Shown here: positions 16,347 through 25,631 of the stretch, piece by piece
How positions within the stretch are numbered: position 1 is the stretch's first letter
Layout of the letters: every line of letters begins with the position of its first letter
DNA from: Ruminococcus_G sp964621905
GTDB lineage: Bacteria; Bacillota; Clostridia; Lachnospirales; Lachnospiraceae
Reading direction: 5' to 3'
Assembly: GCA_964621905.1 (NCBI GenBank)
Contig: CAZUNG010000007.1
Location: 62,001 to 126,000, forward strand
DNA length: 64,000 nucleotides
The notes under the pieces: model-generated
What the model was told of the DNA's origin: nothing
The model's database searches: none
The model's input: only the letters and a program-made list of their open reading frames with translations
Position numbers and translations under genes: made by a program

Positions 16347-17717
16347 CTACCGTAAAAATAACCGGATCAGTGTTTCTTTCCACTTTGTCAGAGGATAATA
16401 CCGCATTGGAAGATCCAGCCAGTTAGATTTCTGAAGCACGCTCTTCCTATGGCTGAATGTCTCAAAAGATGCTTTTCCGTGATAACTTCCCATACCGCTC
16501 GTGCCCACACCCCCGAATCCCATCTGTGACGTCGCAAGGTGAATGATCGTATCGTTGATGCAGCCGCCCCCAAACGACAGTTCTTTTAAAACCCGGTGTT
16601 CCATCGCCGGATCTTTTGTGAACAGGTACAGTGCTAATGGCTTATCCCCGGCTTTTACACGTGATATTGCTTCGGGAATATTGCAAAACGTCAGAATCGG
16701 AAGAATCGGTCCGAATATCTCCTGCTGCATAACGGGTGAATCCCAGGTGATATGATCCAGAATCGTCGGAGCAATCTGCATCGTGTCCTGACTGGCATAT
16801 CCGCCTTCCAGTACCGTCTCATCCTTCATCAATTCCATCAGGCGGTTAAAGTGCTTCCGGTTAATGATCTTCGGATAATCCGGATGCATCACCGGTTCAT
16901 TGCCCAGCATCTTACGAATCCATTTTTTCAGGTATGTGACAAGATCATCTTTCACCGTTTCTTCTACCAGCAGGTAATCCGGAGCCACACATGTCTGTCC
17001 GCTGTTCAGGAATTTTCCAAACACAATCCGCCTTGCCGCAAGATCAAGATCCGCCGTGGCGTCAACAATGCACGGGCTCTTGCCGCCAAGCTCCAGCGTT
17101 ACAGGAGTCAGGTTCTTTGCCGCTTTTTCCATCACGGTCTTCCCGACTTCTACACCGCCGGTAAAAAAGATATAATCGAACTTCTGATCCAAAAGCTCCG
17201 TATTTTCCTTTCGTCCGCCTTCCACAACCGCCACATACTTGCGCGGGAATACTTCTGAGATAATCTTCTGAATCACTCTCGAAACGGTAGGCGCATACGC
17301 GGATGGCTTCAGCACACAGCAGTTGCCTGCAGCGATAGCACCGATCAGAGGCTCCATGCACAACATAAACGGATAGTTCCATGGGGACATAATCAGTGCA
17401 ACACCGTATGGTTCCGGAATCACAAAACTTTTTGCCGGAAAGTGCACAAGCGGTGTGGACACTCTTCGCCCTCTGATCCAGAACGGCAGACGGCGTTTCA
17501 CGTATCGAAGCTCTGAGAGTGTCATGCCGACTTCCGCCATATAAGACTCTGCCTCTGATTTATGCAGATCCTGTTTTAAGGCCCCCAGTATCTCAGCCTC
17601 ATTCTTTTTTATCCCGGCTTCCAGACGGCTTAACGCCGTCATCCGGAACTGAAGGCTTTTTGTCTGATTACCCGAAAAAAACATCTGCTGTATTTTCACC
17701 AGTTTTCTGATATCCAT
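16347..17717 (-). CDS. Aldehyde dehydrogenase, class 3 (fatty-aldehyde type)
   Basis: A 456-residue NAD(P)-dependent aldehyde dehydrogenase that oxidises an aldehyde to its acid. Catalytic Cys243 lies in NSGQTCVAPDYL, general base Glu209 in TLELGGKSP, and SPWNYPF near 111 and FTGGVEVGK near 185 bind the cofactor. Length and motifs fit the ALDH3 branch, which often takes medium- or long-chain aldehydes. It is the last gene of a minus-strand operon with an Fe-alcohol dehydrogenase 45 bp upstream, so alcohol-aldehyde-acid conversion by the pair is likely. The SCP2-like protein upstream hints at a lipidic substrate, by inference. Confidence 0.92.
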   Translation of the reverse strand: MDIRKLVKIQQMFFSGNQTKSLQFRMTALSRLEAGIKKNEAEILGALKQDLHKSEAESYMAEVGMTLSELRYVKRRLPFWIRGRRVSTPLVHFPAKSFVIPEPYGVALIMSPWNYPFMLCMEPLIGAIAAGNCCVLKPSAYAPTVSRVIQKIISEVFPRKYVAVVEGGRKENTELLDQKFDYIFFTGGVEVGKTVMEKAAKNLTPVTLELGGKSPCIVDATADLDLAARRIVFGKFLNSGQTCVAPDYLLVEETVKDDLVTYLKKWIRKMLGNEPVMHPDYPKIINRKHFNRLMELMKDETVLEGGYASQDTMQIAPTILDHITWDSPVMQQEIFGPILPILTFCNIPEAISRVKAGDKPLALYLFTKDPAMEHRVLKELSFGGGCINDTIIHLATSQMGFGGVGTSGMGSYHGKASFETFSHRKSVLQKSNWLDLPMRYYPLTKWKETLIRLFLR

Positions 17718-17762
17718 AACCTATCCCCTTTCCTCTTATCGGTCATCGAACCATAAAACGTA

Positions 17763-18947
17763 TTAATACGCTTTTTCTAATATAAAAACAACATCCTCAT
17801 ATTTCACATCGCGCGGATTGACGATCATGGCACCGTCATTCATCGCAGTTCTCGCCACCTCTGCAAAATCGCTTTTTCTGACACCGCATTCCCGCAGCCT
17901 GACAGGAAGGCCGCACATTTTGTTCAGACGCATCCGCATTTCCCAGACGGCCCGGATGGCCTCTTTTCCCCGTTCCTTTTTCGGTGTCGCGGCAAATACT
18001 TCCTCCCCTGCCAGATGAAGCAGCAGCTCTGCATACATCTCCTTGCGCAGCCTGTGGTTAAAAGCCATGCCGTGCGGCATCAAAATGGTCATTGCATCCC
18101 CATGAGGCACCCGGCAGACGCCCCCGAGTGCATGACCGATCGCATGTATTACGCCAACCATACTGTTAGAAAAGGCAGCCCCGGCCATCATCGACGCATT
18201 TGCCATGGCAAGCCGCGCTTTTTTATCTTTCCCGTTTGTCACTGCCCGTTCCAGATTCTCTGCAATCAGCCGGACAGCCCCCACTGCATACGCATCACTG
18301 AGCGGATTCTTTTGAATACAGGTGTAGGCTTCAATCGCATGACAGAGGGCATCCATGCCTGTCGAGGCCGTTATCCTTGGCGGAAGCGTCTCCGTCATAC
18401 GCTCATCCAGCACCGCTGCATCCGGCTGCAGATAATAGGAGATAAATTCCATCTTCAGTCTGCGCGCTTCATTTTTGATGACTGCCACCAGGGTTGACTC
18501 TGACCCCGTCCCGGATGTCGTCGGAACTGCGATGAACGGAATGTGGTTCATCCCTGTCATATTTTCACAGCCCCAGATATCCAGCAGATCTTCCACATTC
18601 TGCGACAGAACCATCCGCACGCCTTTGGCCGTATCGATGACCGAACCGCCCCCAACTGCAACAAGGCTGTCACAGCCAAGCCTCCGGTACTCTTTTACAA
18701 TATTATGCACAACTTTCAAAGAAGAGTCCGGCGGAATGCTTGTATAGATTCCCCCCGGTTCAATTCCTCCTCCCATCAGCGCATCCAGCACAATCTTCAG
18801 TGTGCCGATTTTCTTGAGCATCTCATCTGATAGCACCATCGGCTTTTCTGCACCCAGATTTTCAAGCTCTGACGGGATATTTTCCAGCGCATACCGTCCG
18901 GACATTACTTTTGCTGAGCTCTGAAATTCATAATATTCTGGTATCAT
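17763..18947 (-). CDS. Iron-containing alcohol dehydrogenase
   Basis: A 394-residue member of the group III metal-dependent alcohol dehydrogenases. Visible motifs are GGGSVID (about residue 98) for the nucleotide, PTTSGTGSE (about 141), GMDALCHAIEAY (about 197) and SMVGVIHAIGHALGG (about 260), which carry the metal-binding His and Asp residues. It interconverts an alcohol and an aldehyde. Its start overlaps the stop of the SCP2-like gene by 4 bp (ATGA), so they are coupled, and the class-3 ALDH follows. Substrate unknown. Confidence 0.92.
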   Translation of the reverse strand: MIPEYYEFQSSAKVMSGRYALENIPSELENLGAEKPMVLSDEMLKKIGTLKIVLDALMGGGIEPGGIYTSIPPDSSLKVVHNIVKEYRRLGCDSLVAVGGGSVIDTAKGVRMVLSQNVEDLLDIWGCENMTGMNHIPFIAVPTTSGTGSESTLVAVIKNEARRLKMEFISYYLQPDAAVLDERMTETLPPRITASTGMDALCHAIEAYTCIQKNPLSDAYAVGAVRLIAENLERAVTNGKDKKARLAMANASMMAGAAFSNSMVGVIHAIGHALGGVCRVPHGDAMTILMPHGMAFNHRLRKEMYAELLLHLAGEEVFAATPKKERGKEAIRAVWEMRMRLNKMCGLPVRLRECGVRKSDFAEVARTAMNDGAMIVNPRDVKYEDVVFILEKAY

Positions 18948-19549
18948 ATGTGATCCGTCTCCTCATATTTTTTATGCATACATTTTATACGATATGGTTT
19001 CTTCTCCTCCGGTGACATCGTATAAGCACCTCTTGCCGCGCCGATCAGCATCCGCATATACAGCGCCAGTGCACTGCAGTTTTTCTGTGCCACTTCTTTT
19101 AAAATCCGCTTCGTCATGACCTGCGGAAACAGATAGGACTCCACGACATCCACACAGCGTGTCAGTTCCATCGCTGTCCCCACATCTCCATGCAGCGTAA
19201 ATGCATGTGCAGCATATGCCTGTGCGATTCCCTGTCTGCCCGTCAGTACCATAAATGCTGCCTCCAGGCTGCGAAAGGTGATACAGGTATCATAATATCT
19301 TTGAATTCTGGGATTCAGGCGCTGAAGCTTATCTTTATTTTTTCGAAAATACAGTTTGGGTCCATCTGCAGAGCAGGCAAGGCAGTATGTCATTCCATCG
19401 GGCCAGCTGTCGATTTCTTCTCTCACCCGTCTGTCAATCTTGTGCAGCTCACAGATGCCTGCATACATCACATACAGCACGATCGCCCCGATTTGTTTTT
19501 CTATTTTTTGTTTTGCTGTTGCTTCCAAACTCATTTGAACATTCATCAT
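18944..19549 (-). CDS. SCP2-like sterol/lipid-carrier domain protein
   Basis: A 201-residue soluble protein. The central part (about residues 45-150) looks like an SCP2 lipid-transfer fold: a region TYCLACSADGPKLYF, the block ITFRSLEAAFMVLTGRQGIAQAYAAHAFTLHGD (which resembles the SCP2 pattern of a membrane-facing helix followed by GD) and then TRCVDVVESYLFP. The N-terminal 40 residues add a helix. SCP2 domains shield hydrophobic ligands. The gene overlaps its upstream neighbour by one base (TAATG) and its downstream neighbour by 4, embedding it between an FAD oxidoreductase and an alcohol dehydrogenase. The family call is by pattern only. Confidence 0.6.
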   Translation of the reverse strand: MMNVQMSLEATAKQKIEKQIGAIVLYVMYAGICELHKIDRRVREEIDSWPDGMTYCLACSADGPKLYFRKNKDKLQRLNPRIQRYYDTCITFRSLEAAFMVLTGRQGIAQAYAAHAFTLHGDVGTAMELTRCVDVVESYLFPQVMTKRILKEVAQKNCSALALYMRMLIGAARGAYTMSPEEKKPYRIKCMHKKYEETDHI

Positions 19550-20958
19550 TAACTCTCTCCGTCCATTTTCCGTAAGATGCTTCCCGCCACACTGATGCCG
19601 TTTGCACTTGCCTGCTGAAGTCCTCTTGTGACGGATGCGCCGTCACCGATGGCGCGAAGCCCTCTGATACTGGTCTGAAAATCCCGGTCAACCACAACTT
19701 TGTTGGAGTAAAACTTCACTTCCACTCCATACAGAAGTGTTTCATCGCTGGCTATCCCGGGAGTTACTTTGTCAAGCGCCAGAATCATCTCCTCGATATC
19801 CACCATAATCCGGTGCGGAAGGACAAGCGAAAGATCCCCAGGCACAGAATCTTTTAACGTGGGAATCAGATTGTTCCTGCACAGACGCTCCTCTGTTGTT
19901 CTTCTGCCCCGCCTGAAATCTCCAAAAGCCTGAACCATAATCTTTCCGTCACACAGCATATTACTCAGCTGTGCAACTGCTTTTCCGTATTCAATCGGTG
20001 TTTTGAATGGTTTGGTGAAATTTTTAGAGACAAGAAGTGCAAAATTTGTATTATTCGTTTTATACTCAGCGGATTTATAAGCGTGACCGTTTACGACAGC
20101 CAGACCGTCTTCATAATATTCCGTCGCAACCTCGCCGGAGGGGTTCGTGCAGAACGTGCGCACTTTGTCATCGAAAGTAGGCGTATAGTAGATCAGCTTT
20201 GCCTCGTACAGATTTTCATTCAGAAACTCCATCACCTCATCGCGCACCTCCACGCGGACTCCGATATCAACAGTCCCCACTTCCGTCTCAATCGCATGGT
20301 TCCGGCAGACATGGCTCAGCCAGTCGGCCCCTTCCCTTCCCACAGATACAACGATCTCATCTGCATGGTAAGTTTCCCCCTCCTGTGTCACAACACTTCT
20401 GGCACAGCCCTCTTCTATCGTAATATCAGTTACCATCGTGTTAAACTTCATTTCAATCCCCTGTTTCAGCAGATGATCCTGAAGCCTTTGGTATATTTTA
20501 TAACCCTCCTCGGTTCCCAGATGACGGATCGGACATTCCACAAGCTTTAAATTTGCATTGATCGCTTTTTTCCTGATTTCTCTGAGCTCTTTTTCTTTGC
20601 CGATGCCGTAGACTTTCTGATCAGCGCCGAATTTCAGATAGATATCATCTGACTCTTTTAAAAGTCTGACCGTCTCATCATATCCCAGAATCTCCGGAAG
20701 GTTGCCGCCGACATCCGGTGACAGGGACAATTTGCCGTCAGAAAAAGCACCTGCTCCCGCAAAGCCGGTCGTGATGGAGCAGGGACTACATCCCATGCAT
20801 TTTTGAGTTCTGCGTTTTGGACAGCTTCTGTTCTCAATCGCACGGCCTTTCTCTATCATCAGAATCTTCAGTTTTGGTCTCATCTCTATCAGTTTATATG
20901 CACAGAAGATTCCTGAGGGGCCTGCTCCCACGATAATCACATCATACTTATTTTCCAT
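19549..20958 (-). CDS. FAD-dependent oxidoreductase (COG2509-like)
   Basis: A 469-residue flavoprotein with the N-terminal dinucleotide-binding motif VGAGPSG (10-16), a second FAD motif SVGREGADW near 216 and a C-terminal GDGASVTRGLQQASANG that closes the FAD site. After the first strand comes a Cys cluster (C46, C54, C57, C60 in CPKRRTQKCMGCSPC), followed by GFAGAGAFSDGKLSLSP; this pattern is typical of the uncharacterised COG2509 flavoproteins and could bind metal. It precedes the SCP2-like gene with a one-base overlap, part of the six-gene operon. The physiological substrate is unknown. Confidence 0.85.
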   Translation of the reverse strand: MENKYDVIIVGAGPSGIFCAYKLIEMRPKLKILMIEKGRAIENRSCPKRRTQKCMGCSPCSITTGFAGAGAFSDGKLSLSPDVGGNLPEILGYDETVRLLKESDDIYLKFGADQKVYGIGKEKELREIRKKAINANLKLVECPIRHLGTEEGYKIYQRLQDHLLKQGIEMKFNTMVTDITIEEGCARSVVTQEGETYHADEIVVSVGREGADWLSHVCRNHAIETEVGTVDIGVRVEVRDEVMEFLNENLYEAKLIYYTPTFDDKVRTFCTNPSGEVATEYYEDGLAVVNGHAYKSAEYKTNNTNFALLVSKNFTKPFKTPIEYGKAVAQLSNMLCDGKIMVQAFGDFRRGRRTTEERLCRNNLIPTLKDSVPGDLSLVLPHRIMVDIEEMILALDKVTPGIASDETLLYGVEVKFYSNKVVVDRDFQTSIRGLRAIGDGASVTRGLQQASANGISVAGSILRKMDGES

Positions 20959-20965
20959 ATAACCA

Positions 20966-21229
20966 TTACCCTTCTACAATCAGATATTTTCCATCCGGCA
21001 GTTCAAACACTTCGCTGGCCTCTCTCAATTCCTCATCCGACATATCCCGGACATCCATGCCGGATTCATCCATATAGTCACGTACCTCACCGATAGAATT
21101 TACAACGACTGCCATACAGTCCTCCAAAAATGCTTCCGCTTCCTCCAATGTCTCCGCCACTGGTTCGTCAAAAAGCTGTGACTGATCCTTTAAAAATATT
21201 TCCAGACATTCTTCACTGTAACTCTGCAT
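20966..21229 (-). CDS. Small acidic conserved protein of unknown function
   Basis: An 87-residue, strongly acidic cytoplasmic protein beginning MQSYSEECLEIFLKDQSQLF and ending DGKYLIVEG. The ATG at 21229 lies inside the 3' end of the HAD gene (17-bp overlap) with GGGGGAAA upstream; the longer frame is a shadow. I have an impression of similar small proteins in Lachnospiraceae sometimes labelled glyoxalase, but nothing in the sequence supports an enzyme. It is part of the minus-strand operon between the HAD phosphatase and the FAD oxidoreductase. Confidence 0.7.
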   Translation of the reverse strand: MQSYSEECLEIFLKDQSQLFDEPVAETLEEAEAFLEDCMAVVVNSIGEVRDYMDESGMDVRDMSDEELREASEVFELPDGKYLIVEG

Positions 21230-21893
21230 GATATTTCCCCCTTTTCCCCTGTATGTCCAGCAGTTCCTCCGGACGCTCAATGATACAATGCGCATGGTGT
21301 TCTTCCAGTTCCTTTTTATCCCTGAATCCCCAAAGTACCCCGATCGTCAGCATACATGCTCTGTTCCCGGTCTTCATATCCGTGTCTGTATCTCCAACAT
21401 ACATACACTCTTCCGGTTTCACACCCAGCCTGTGTGCAATCAGAAGTGCACTGTCAGGTGCCGGTTTCCGGGGAATGCTCGGAGTCTGTCCCTGGATGAC
21501 ATCAAAAAGATCTTCTCCGTATATTCCATGAATCGCTCCCACCGCTGCAGGATGAGGCTTATTCGTACAGACGGCCAGGAGTACCCCTCGCTTCTTCAGT
21601 TCAAGCAGCGTTTCCGGCATTCCCGTATATGCCTTTACATGGTAAAGCGGATCTTTTGCAAACAAATCACGATACATCTGTCTCGCCTCATCCAGGTATA
21701 ACAGATTTCCTCCCGTCTTATCAAAACAACGTTTGATCAGTTCATCCGCCCCGTCTCCCGCAAAATAATTAAAAAGTTCTACAGGAACCGGCCCCAAGCC
21801 GTAATGTGCCAATACCTGATTTGCAACATGGGCAATTGACTCCACGGTATCTAATAGTGTTCCATCCAAATCAAATAAACATGCTTTGTACAT
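21213..21893 (-). CDS. HAD-family phosphatase (phosphoglycolate phosphatase-like)
   Basis: A 226-residue haloacid-dehalogenase hydrolase with the nucleophile motif DLDGTLLDT (D8 and D10), motif II VCTNKP near 109-114 (T111), and motif III/IV region VGDTDTDM near 167. The cap domain (residues about 16-80) is the small helical C1 type of Gph/PGP proteins. It probably dephosphorylates a small sugar phosphate or repair metabolite. It is the first gene of the six-gene minus-strand operon. Confidence 0.88.
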   Translation of the reverse strand: MYKACLFDLDGTLLDTVESIAHVANQVLAHYGLGPVPVELFNYFAGDGADELIKRCFDKTGGNLLYLDEARQMYRDLFAKDPLYHVKAYTGMPETLLELKKRGVLLAVCTNKPHPAAVGAIHGIYGEDLFDVIQGQTPSIPRKPAPDSALLIAHRLGVKPEECMYVGDTDTDMKTGNRACMLTIGVLWGFRDKKELEEHHAHCIIERPEELLDIQGKRGKYHAELQ

Positions 21894-22076
21894 CCATGTT
21901 CCCCTTTTTCACGCATTTTTGTTTAGAATTTCAAAAAAAGCATACGCTTTAAGTATACCCCGCACCAATCAGTGCCGCAACCGATTTTCAGTTTTTTTTA
22001 CTTTATGCTTTCTTTTTTTACAGAAAAGTATTACAATGATTTTAAATTCAGGTTATGAAAAAGGAGAATGATTACT

Positions 22077-22349
22077 ATGTGCAAAAACAATGTCATAAAA
22101 AAGCTGGCATGCCTTGCATTTATCGGTGCCGCTATCGGCGGTCTTATCATTTTTTTCAAAAAGTTTGAAAAAGAAGAAGACATGTTCGAGGAGGAAGAGG
22201 ATGATTTCGACTCCTGCCCCGGATGTACCGAAACCAGCCGGAGCTATACAACAATCTCAGGAGATGCGGCAGCTGCCCAGGATGATAAGCCTGAAAATGC
22301 TGCGAAAGAAGCTGTGAAAGAGGCTGTTGAACAGGCGAAAGCAGATTGA
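22077..22349 (+). CDS. Small single-pass membrane protein with acidic tail
   Basis: A 90-residue protein starting MCKNNVIKKLACLAFIGAA: one transmembrane helix (about 8-27), then a Lys pair, a run of Glu/Asp (about 32-47), a CPGC motif near 50-53 and an Ala/Lys/Glu helical tail. The ATG at 22077 is favoured over one 9 bases upstream because AAAGGAG has better spacing. No family recognised. It stands alone and ends at a terminator shared with the convergent MocR gene. Confidence 0.6.
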   Translation: MCKNNVIKKLACLAFIGAAIGGLIIFFKKFEKEEDMFEEEEDDFDSCPGCTETSRSYTTISGDAAAAQDDKPENAAKEAVKEAVEQAKAD

Positions 22350-22388
22350 ACGGATACAGCAGAGACCGTATAAACGTATTTAAGAATC

Positions 22389-22429
22389 CAGGAAAGGCTG
22401 ATTTCATAATCTGAAATCAGCCTTTCCTG
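22389..22429. terminator. Bidirectional terminator
   Basis: CAGGAAAGGCTGATTTCA/TGAAATCAGCCTTTCCTG with a 5-nt loop. Its right arm is inside the last codons of the MocR gene. Confidence 0.8.
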
Positions 22430-23835
22430 TTCTCTGTCCATGCCAGATGAAGTCTGTCCATGCCTTCCCGTATCTCTTCTTCTGACAAAGTGGCGTAACC
22501 CAGAATCACCGTTTTTGATTCTTCTGCCGATGTTTTCCCTGCAGTATCATAGTCCGACAGCCCATAGATGCAGACTCCGTGTTCGGCTGCGCGCTTTACA
22601 GCCTCCTGTTCTGTCATTCCATTGGCAAATGTCAGCACTACGTGAACCCCCGCATTCTCGCCATATACCCGACAGATGTCCGCCATCTGTTTGAGCTTTG
22701 CAAGAAGTATATCATGTTTTGTTTTATACAGAGCTCTCATCCTGTTGAGATGACGTTCATAATGACCGTCACGGATAAACAGTTCAATGATTTTCTGATC
22801 CACTTTTGAGACTGTTGCGGAAAAATTGATTCCGTGCTGTTCATACCGTGCCGCCAGTCTTTCAGGCAGTACCATATAGCTGATACGGATCGCCGGAGCG
22901 ATAGATTTTGAAAATGTTCCCAGATAAATTACATTCTGATGCCCGTCATAACCCTGCAGGGCGGGAATCGGTTTTCCCCGATACCGAAATTCACTGTCAT
23001 AATCATCTTCAATAATATAACGCTCCGCCCCTTCCCGGGCCCATGCCAACAGCTGCATACGCCTCTTGACCGGCATAACATTACCCATGGGAAACTGGTG
23101 GGACGGCATAACGTAAGCGATATCGGCCCCACTTTTCTTCAGTTCATCTACCCGCATCCCCGATTCGTCCATCGGTATGCTGCACACTTGATATTCCAGT
23201 TGGGAAAACCCCAGATATGCACTTTTATACGTTGGGTTTTCCATTGCAATCACATGGTTCTGACCCAGGATGATCCGCAGCAGCATCAGCAGATAGTCGT
23301 TTCCGGCTCCTACGATGATCTGTCCCGGCGTACAGCGCACCCCGCGTGCGTGGTGCAGATAGGAAGCCAGAACCTGCCTCAGTTCCCATTCTCCCTGCGG
23401 ATATCCCAGCTGAAACAGTGATATGTCATCCTGCTGCAGAATTTCTTTTGAAATCTTTCTCCACTGGTTATACGGAAACCCGTGCGCATCAATCCCGTTG
23501 ACCGCAAAATCATAGTCATACGCTTTTGATTTTCCCGGCAGCCTGTCATCCTGCAGTATTTCCTCTTCCTGAAACTGGCAGATCCCTTCAAGTTCACAGA
23601 CAAAGTAACCCCGGTACGGAACTGATTCTATATACCCTTCCGACATCAGCTGCATATAGGCAAGGTCCACGGTACTTCTGCTGACCTGCAGATGACGGCT
23701 CAGGGCACGCGTAGAAGGCAGACACTCTCCGGGGAGTATCTGCCTTTTTTGAATCTCTTTTTTCAGATATTGATAGATCTGTTCATACAGCGGAGTCTTA
23801 AGCTCCCCATCCAGCGAAATGGTCAGCTCTCTCAT
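22417..23835 (-). CDS. MocR/PdxR-type GntR regulator with aminotransferase domain
   Basis: A 472-residue fusion of an N-terminal GntR winged helix (about 1-75; LPSTRALSRHLQVSRSTVDLAY) and a class-I aminotransferase-like PLP domain (about 110-465), with the PLP lysine in the YLGTFSKSIAPAIRISY segment near residue 305. MocR proteins bind DNA and use the PLP domain as a sensor; PdxR senses pyridoxal phosphate and GabR senses GABA. The gene starts 23 bp after glnS in the same direction, so the two may share a transcript. No PLP-synthesis genes are adjacent, so the target is not evident. Confidence 0.9.
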   Translation of the reverse strand: MRELTISLDGELKTPLYEQIYQYLKKEIQKRQILPGECLPSTRALSRHLQVSRSTVDLAYMQLMSEGYIESVPYRGYFVCELEGICQFQEEEILQDDRLPGKSKAYDYDFAVNGIDAHGFPYNQWRKISKEILQQDDISLFQLGYPQGEWELRQVLASYLHHARGVRCTPGQIIVGAGNDYLLMLLRIILGQNHVIAMENPTYKSAYLGFSQLEYQVCSIPMDESGMRVDELKKSGADIAYVMPSHQFPMGNVMPVKRRMQLLAWAREGAERYIIEDDYDSEFRYRGKPIPALQGYDGHQNVIYLGTFSKSIAPAIRISYMVLPERLAARYEQHGINFSATVSKVDQKIIELFIRDGHYERHLNRMRALYKTKHDILLAKLKQMADICRVYGENAGVHVVLTFANGMTEQEAVKRAAEHGVCIYGLSDYDTAGKTSAEESKTVILGYATLSEEEIREGMDRLHLAWTENRKG

Positions 23836-23858
23836 TCTTTCCTCTTCCGTCAGTCTTT

Positions 23859-25523
23859 TTATTTCGGCAGCTTGAATGAACTCTTCAGGGATACAATACG
23901 ATTAAATACCAGCGCATCCTCTCTGGAGTCTTTTACATCCACGCAAAAATATCCGTTTCTCACAAACTGAAAACTTTCGTAAGCCGCAGCCGCTGCAAGC
24001 GCAGGCTCCAGGTAGCAGTCTTTTAAGACTGTCAGGGAGTTCGGATTCAGATTCAGGGTTCCGTCTTCATTATATACGCCTTTTTCTTCATCAATGATAT
24101 TCTCGTACAGACGCACCTCCGCTTTAACGGCGGTTTTGGCGGCAACCCAGTGAATGGTTCCTTTTACCTTTCTTCCGGTAAATCCGCTGCCGCTTCTCGT
24201 CTTTGGATCATACGTACAGTGTACTTCCGTCACACGTCCGTTTTCATCTTTGACATAACTTTCACACTTTACAAAATAGGCATTCATCAGACGCACTTCA
24301 TTTCCCGGAAACAGCCGGAAATATTTCCTCGGCGGTTCTTCCATAAAGTCTTCACGCTCAATATACAGTTCCCGTGCAAACGGAACCATTCTGGTGCCCA
24401 GTTCTTCATTCTCCATATTATTGGAAACTTCAAAATATTCCACCTGATCTTCCGGGTAATTATCGATCACAAGCTTGACCGGATCCAGAACTGCCATCAT
24501 GCGGGGCCGCTTCATCTTCAGATCTTCCCGGATACAATACTCCAGCATCGCGTAATCTACGGAGCTGTTTGCCTTGGATACTCCACACAGCTGAACGAAC
24601 ATACGGATAGATTCCGGTGTAAATCCTCTCCTGCGCAGCGCAGCAATCGACACGAGGCGCGGGTCATCCCAGCCGTCAACGATTCCATCCTCCACAAGCT
24701 TTTTAATATAGCGCTTTCCCGTCACAACATTGGTCAGATATAACTTGGCAAATTCAATCTGTTTCGGAGGCTTCTCATATCCGACTTCCCGGACCACCCA
24801 GTCATACAGAGGTCTGTGATCCTCAAATTCCAGTGTACAGATAGAGTGTGTTACCCCTTCGATCGCATCTTCAATTGGATGGGCAAAATCATACATTGGA
24901 TAAATACACCACTCATCGCCGGTATTGTGATGTGTCATATGTGCAACACGGTAAATAACAGGATCTCTCATGTTGATGTTCGCAGAAGACATATCAATCT
25001 TCGCCCGAAGTACTTTTTCACCATCCTGATATTTTCCTTCCTTCATCTCCCGAAACAACTGAAGGTTCTCTTCAACACTCCGGTCCCTGTAAGGACTGTT
25101 TTTCCCAGGTTCTGTCAGGGTACCGCGGTACTCTCTCATTTGTTCTGGGGTGAGATCACAGACATATGCCTTTCCTTTTTGAATCAATTTCACTGCCGCT
25201 TCATACATCTGCGGAAAATAATTGGAAGCGAGAAACAGACGGTCCTCCCAGTCAGCCCCCAGCCACGCAACATCCTCTTTGATCGAGTCTACAAATTCTT
25301 CTTTTTCTTTGGTTGGATTCGTATCATCAAAACGAAGATTGAACTTTCCATTATATTCCTGTGCCAGCCCATAGTTCAGCAGAATGGATTTTGCATGTCC
25401 AATATGCAGATAACCATTTGGCTCCGGCGGAAATCTGGTGCATATTGTATCGTATGAACCTTCAGCCAGATCTTTCTCGATAATCTGCTCGATAAAATTT
25501 TTGGAAATCGTTTCTTTTTCCAC
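23859..25523 (-). CDS. glnS: Glutaminyl-tRNA synthetase
   Basis: A 554-residue class I synthetase that charges tRNA-Gln directly. The HIGH motif is in PPEPNGYLHIGHAKS (about residue 40), followed by FNLRFDDTNP, which binds substrate; the KMSKS-equivalent appears degenerate (GVSKANSSVDY near 306), and the C-terminal half has the two beta-barrel anticodon-binding domains. Many Firmicutes use the GatCAB amidation route instead, so a dedicated GlnRS is a lineage marker of some Clostridia. An 11-bp hairpin lies between the upstream gene and its Shine-Dalgarno. The MocR gene follows closely. Confidence 0.95.
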   Translation of the reverse strand: MEKETISKNFIEQIIEKDLAEGSYDTICTRFPPEPNGYLHIGHAKSILLNYGLAQEYNGKFNLRFDDTNPTKEKEEFVDSIKEDVAWLGADWEDRLFLASNYFPQMYEAAVKLIQKGKAYVCDLTPEQMREYRGTLTEPGKNSPYRDRSVEENLQLFREMKEGKYQDGEKVLRAKIDMSSANINMRDPVIYRVAHMTHHNTGDEWCIYPMYDFAHPIEDAIEGVTHSICTLEFEDHRPLYDWVVREVGYEKPPKQIEFAKLYLTNVVTGKRYIKKLVEDGIVDGWDDPRLVSIAALRRRGFTPESIRMFVQLCGVSKANSSVDYAMLEYCIREDLKMKRPRMMAVLDPVKLVIDNYPEDQVEYFEVSNNMENEELGTRMVPFARELYIEREDFMEEPPRKYFRLFPGNEVRLMNAYFVKCESYVKDENGRVTEVHCTYDPKTRSGSGFTGRKVKGTIHWVAAKTAVKAEVRLYENIIDEEKGVYNEDGTLNLNPNSLTVLKDCYLEPALAAAAAYESFQFVRNGYFCVDVKDSREDALVFNRIVSLKSSFKLPK

Positions 25524-25545
25524 TTGTTTTCCTCCTCAGGTGCGA

Positions 25546-25582
25546 ACTGAGCCGCCTGCTCAGTGGGCGACTCAGTTTTTTA
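25546..25582 (+). terminator. Hairpin in the 5' region of glnS, terminator-like on the plus strand
   Basis: ACTGAGCCGCC (25546-25556) pairs with GGCGACTCAGT (25566-25576) around a 9-nt loop. On the plus strand a T6 tract follows, a terminator shape that would stop antisense transcription through glnS. On the minus strand the hairpin sits in the glnS leader, just before GAGGAGG, without a U tract. Confidence 0.5.
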
Positions 25583-25631
25583 CATTATTATTTTAGTATC
25601 ATACCACAAAAATTAGACTTGTCAAAGGGTC

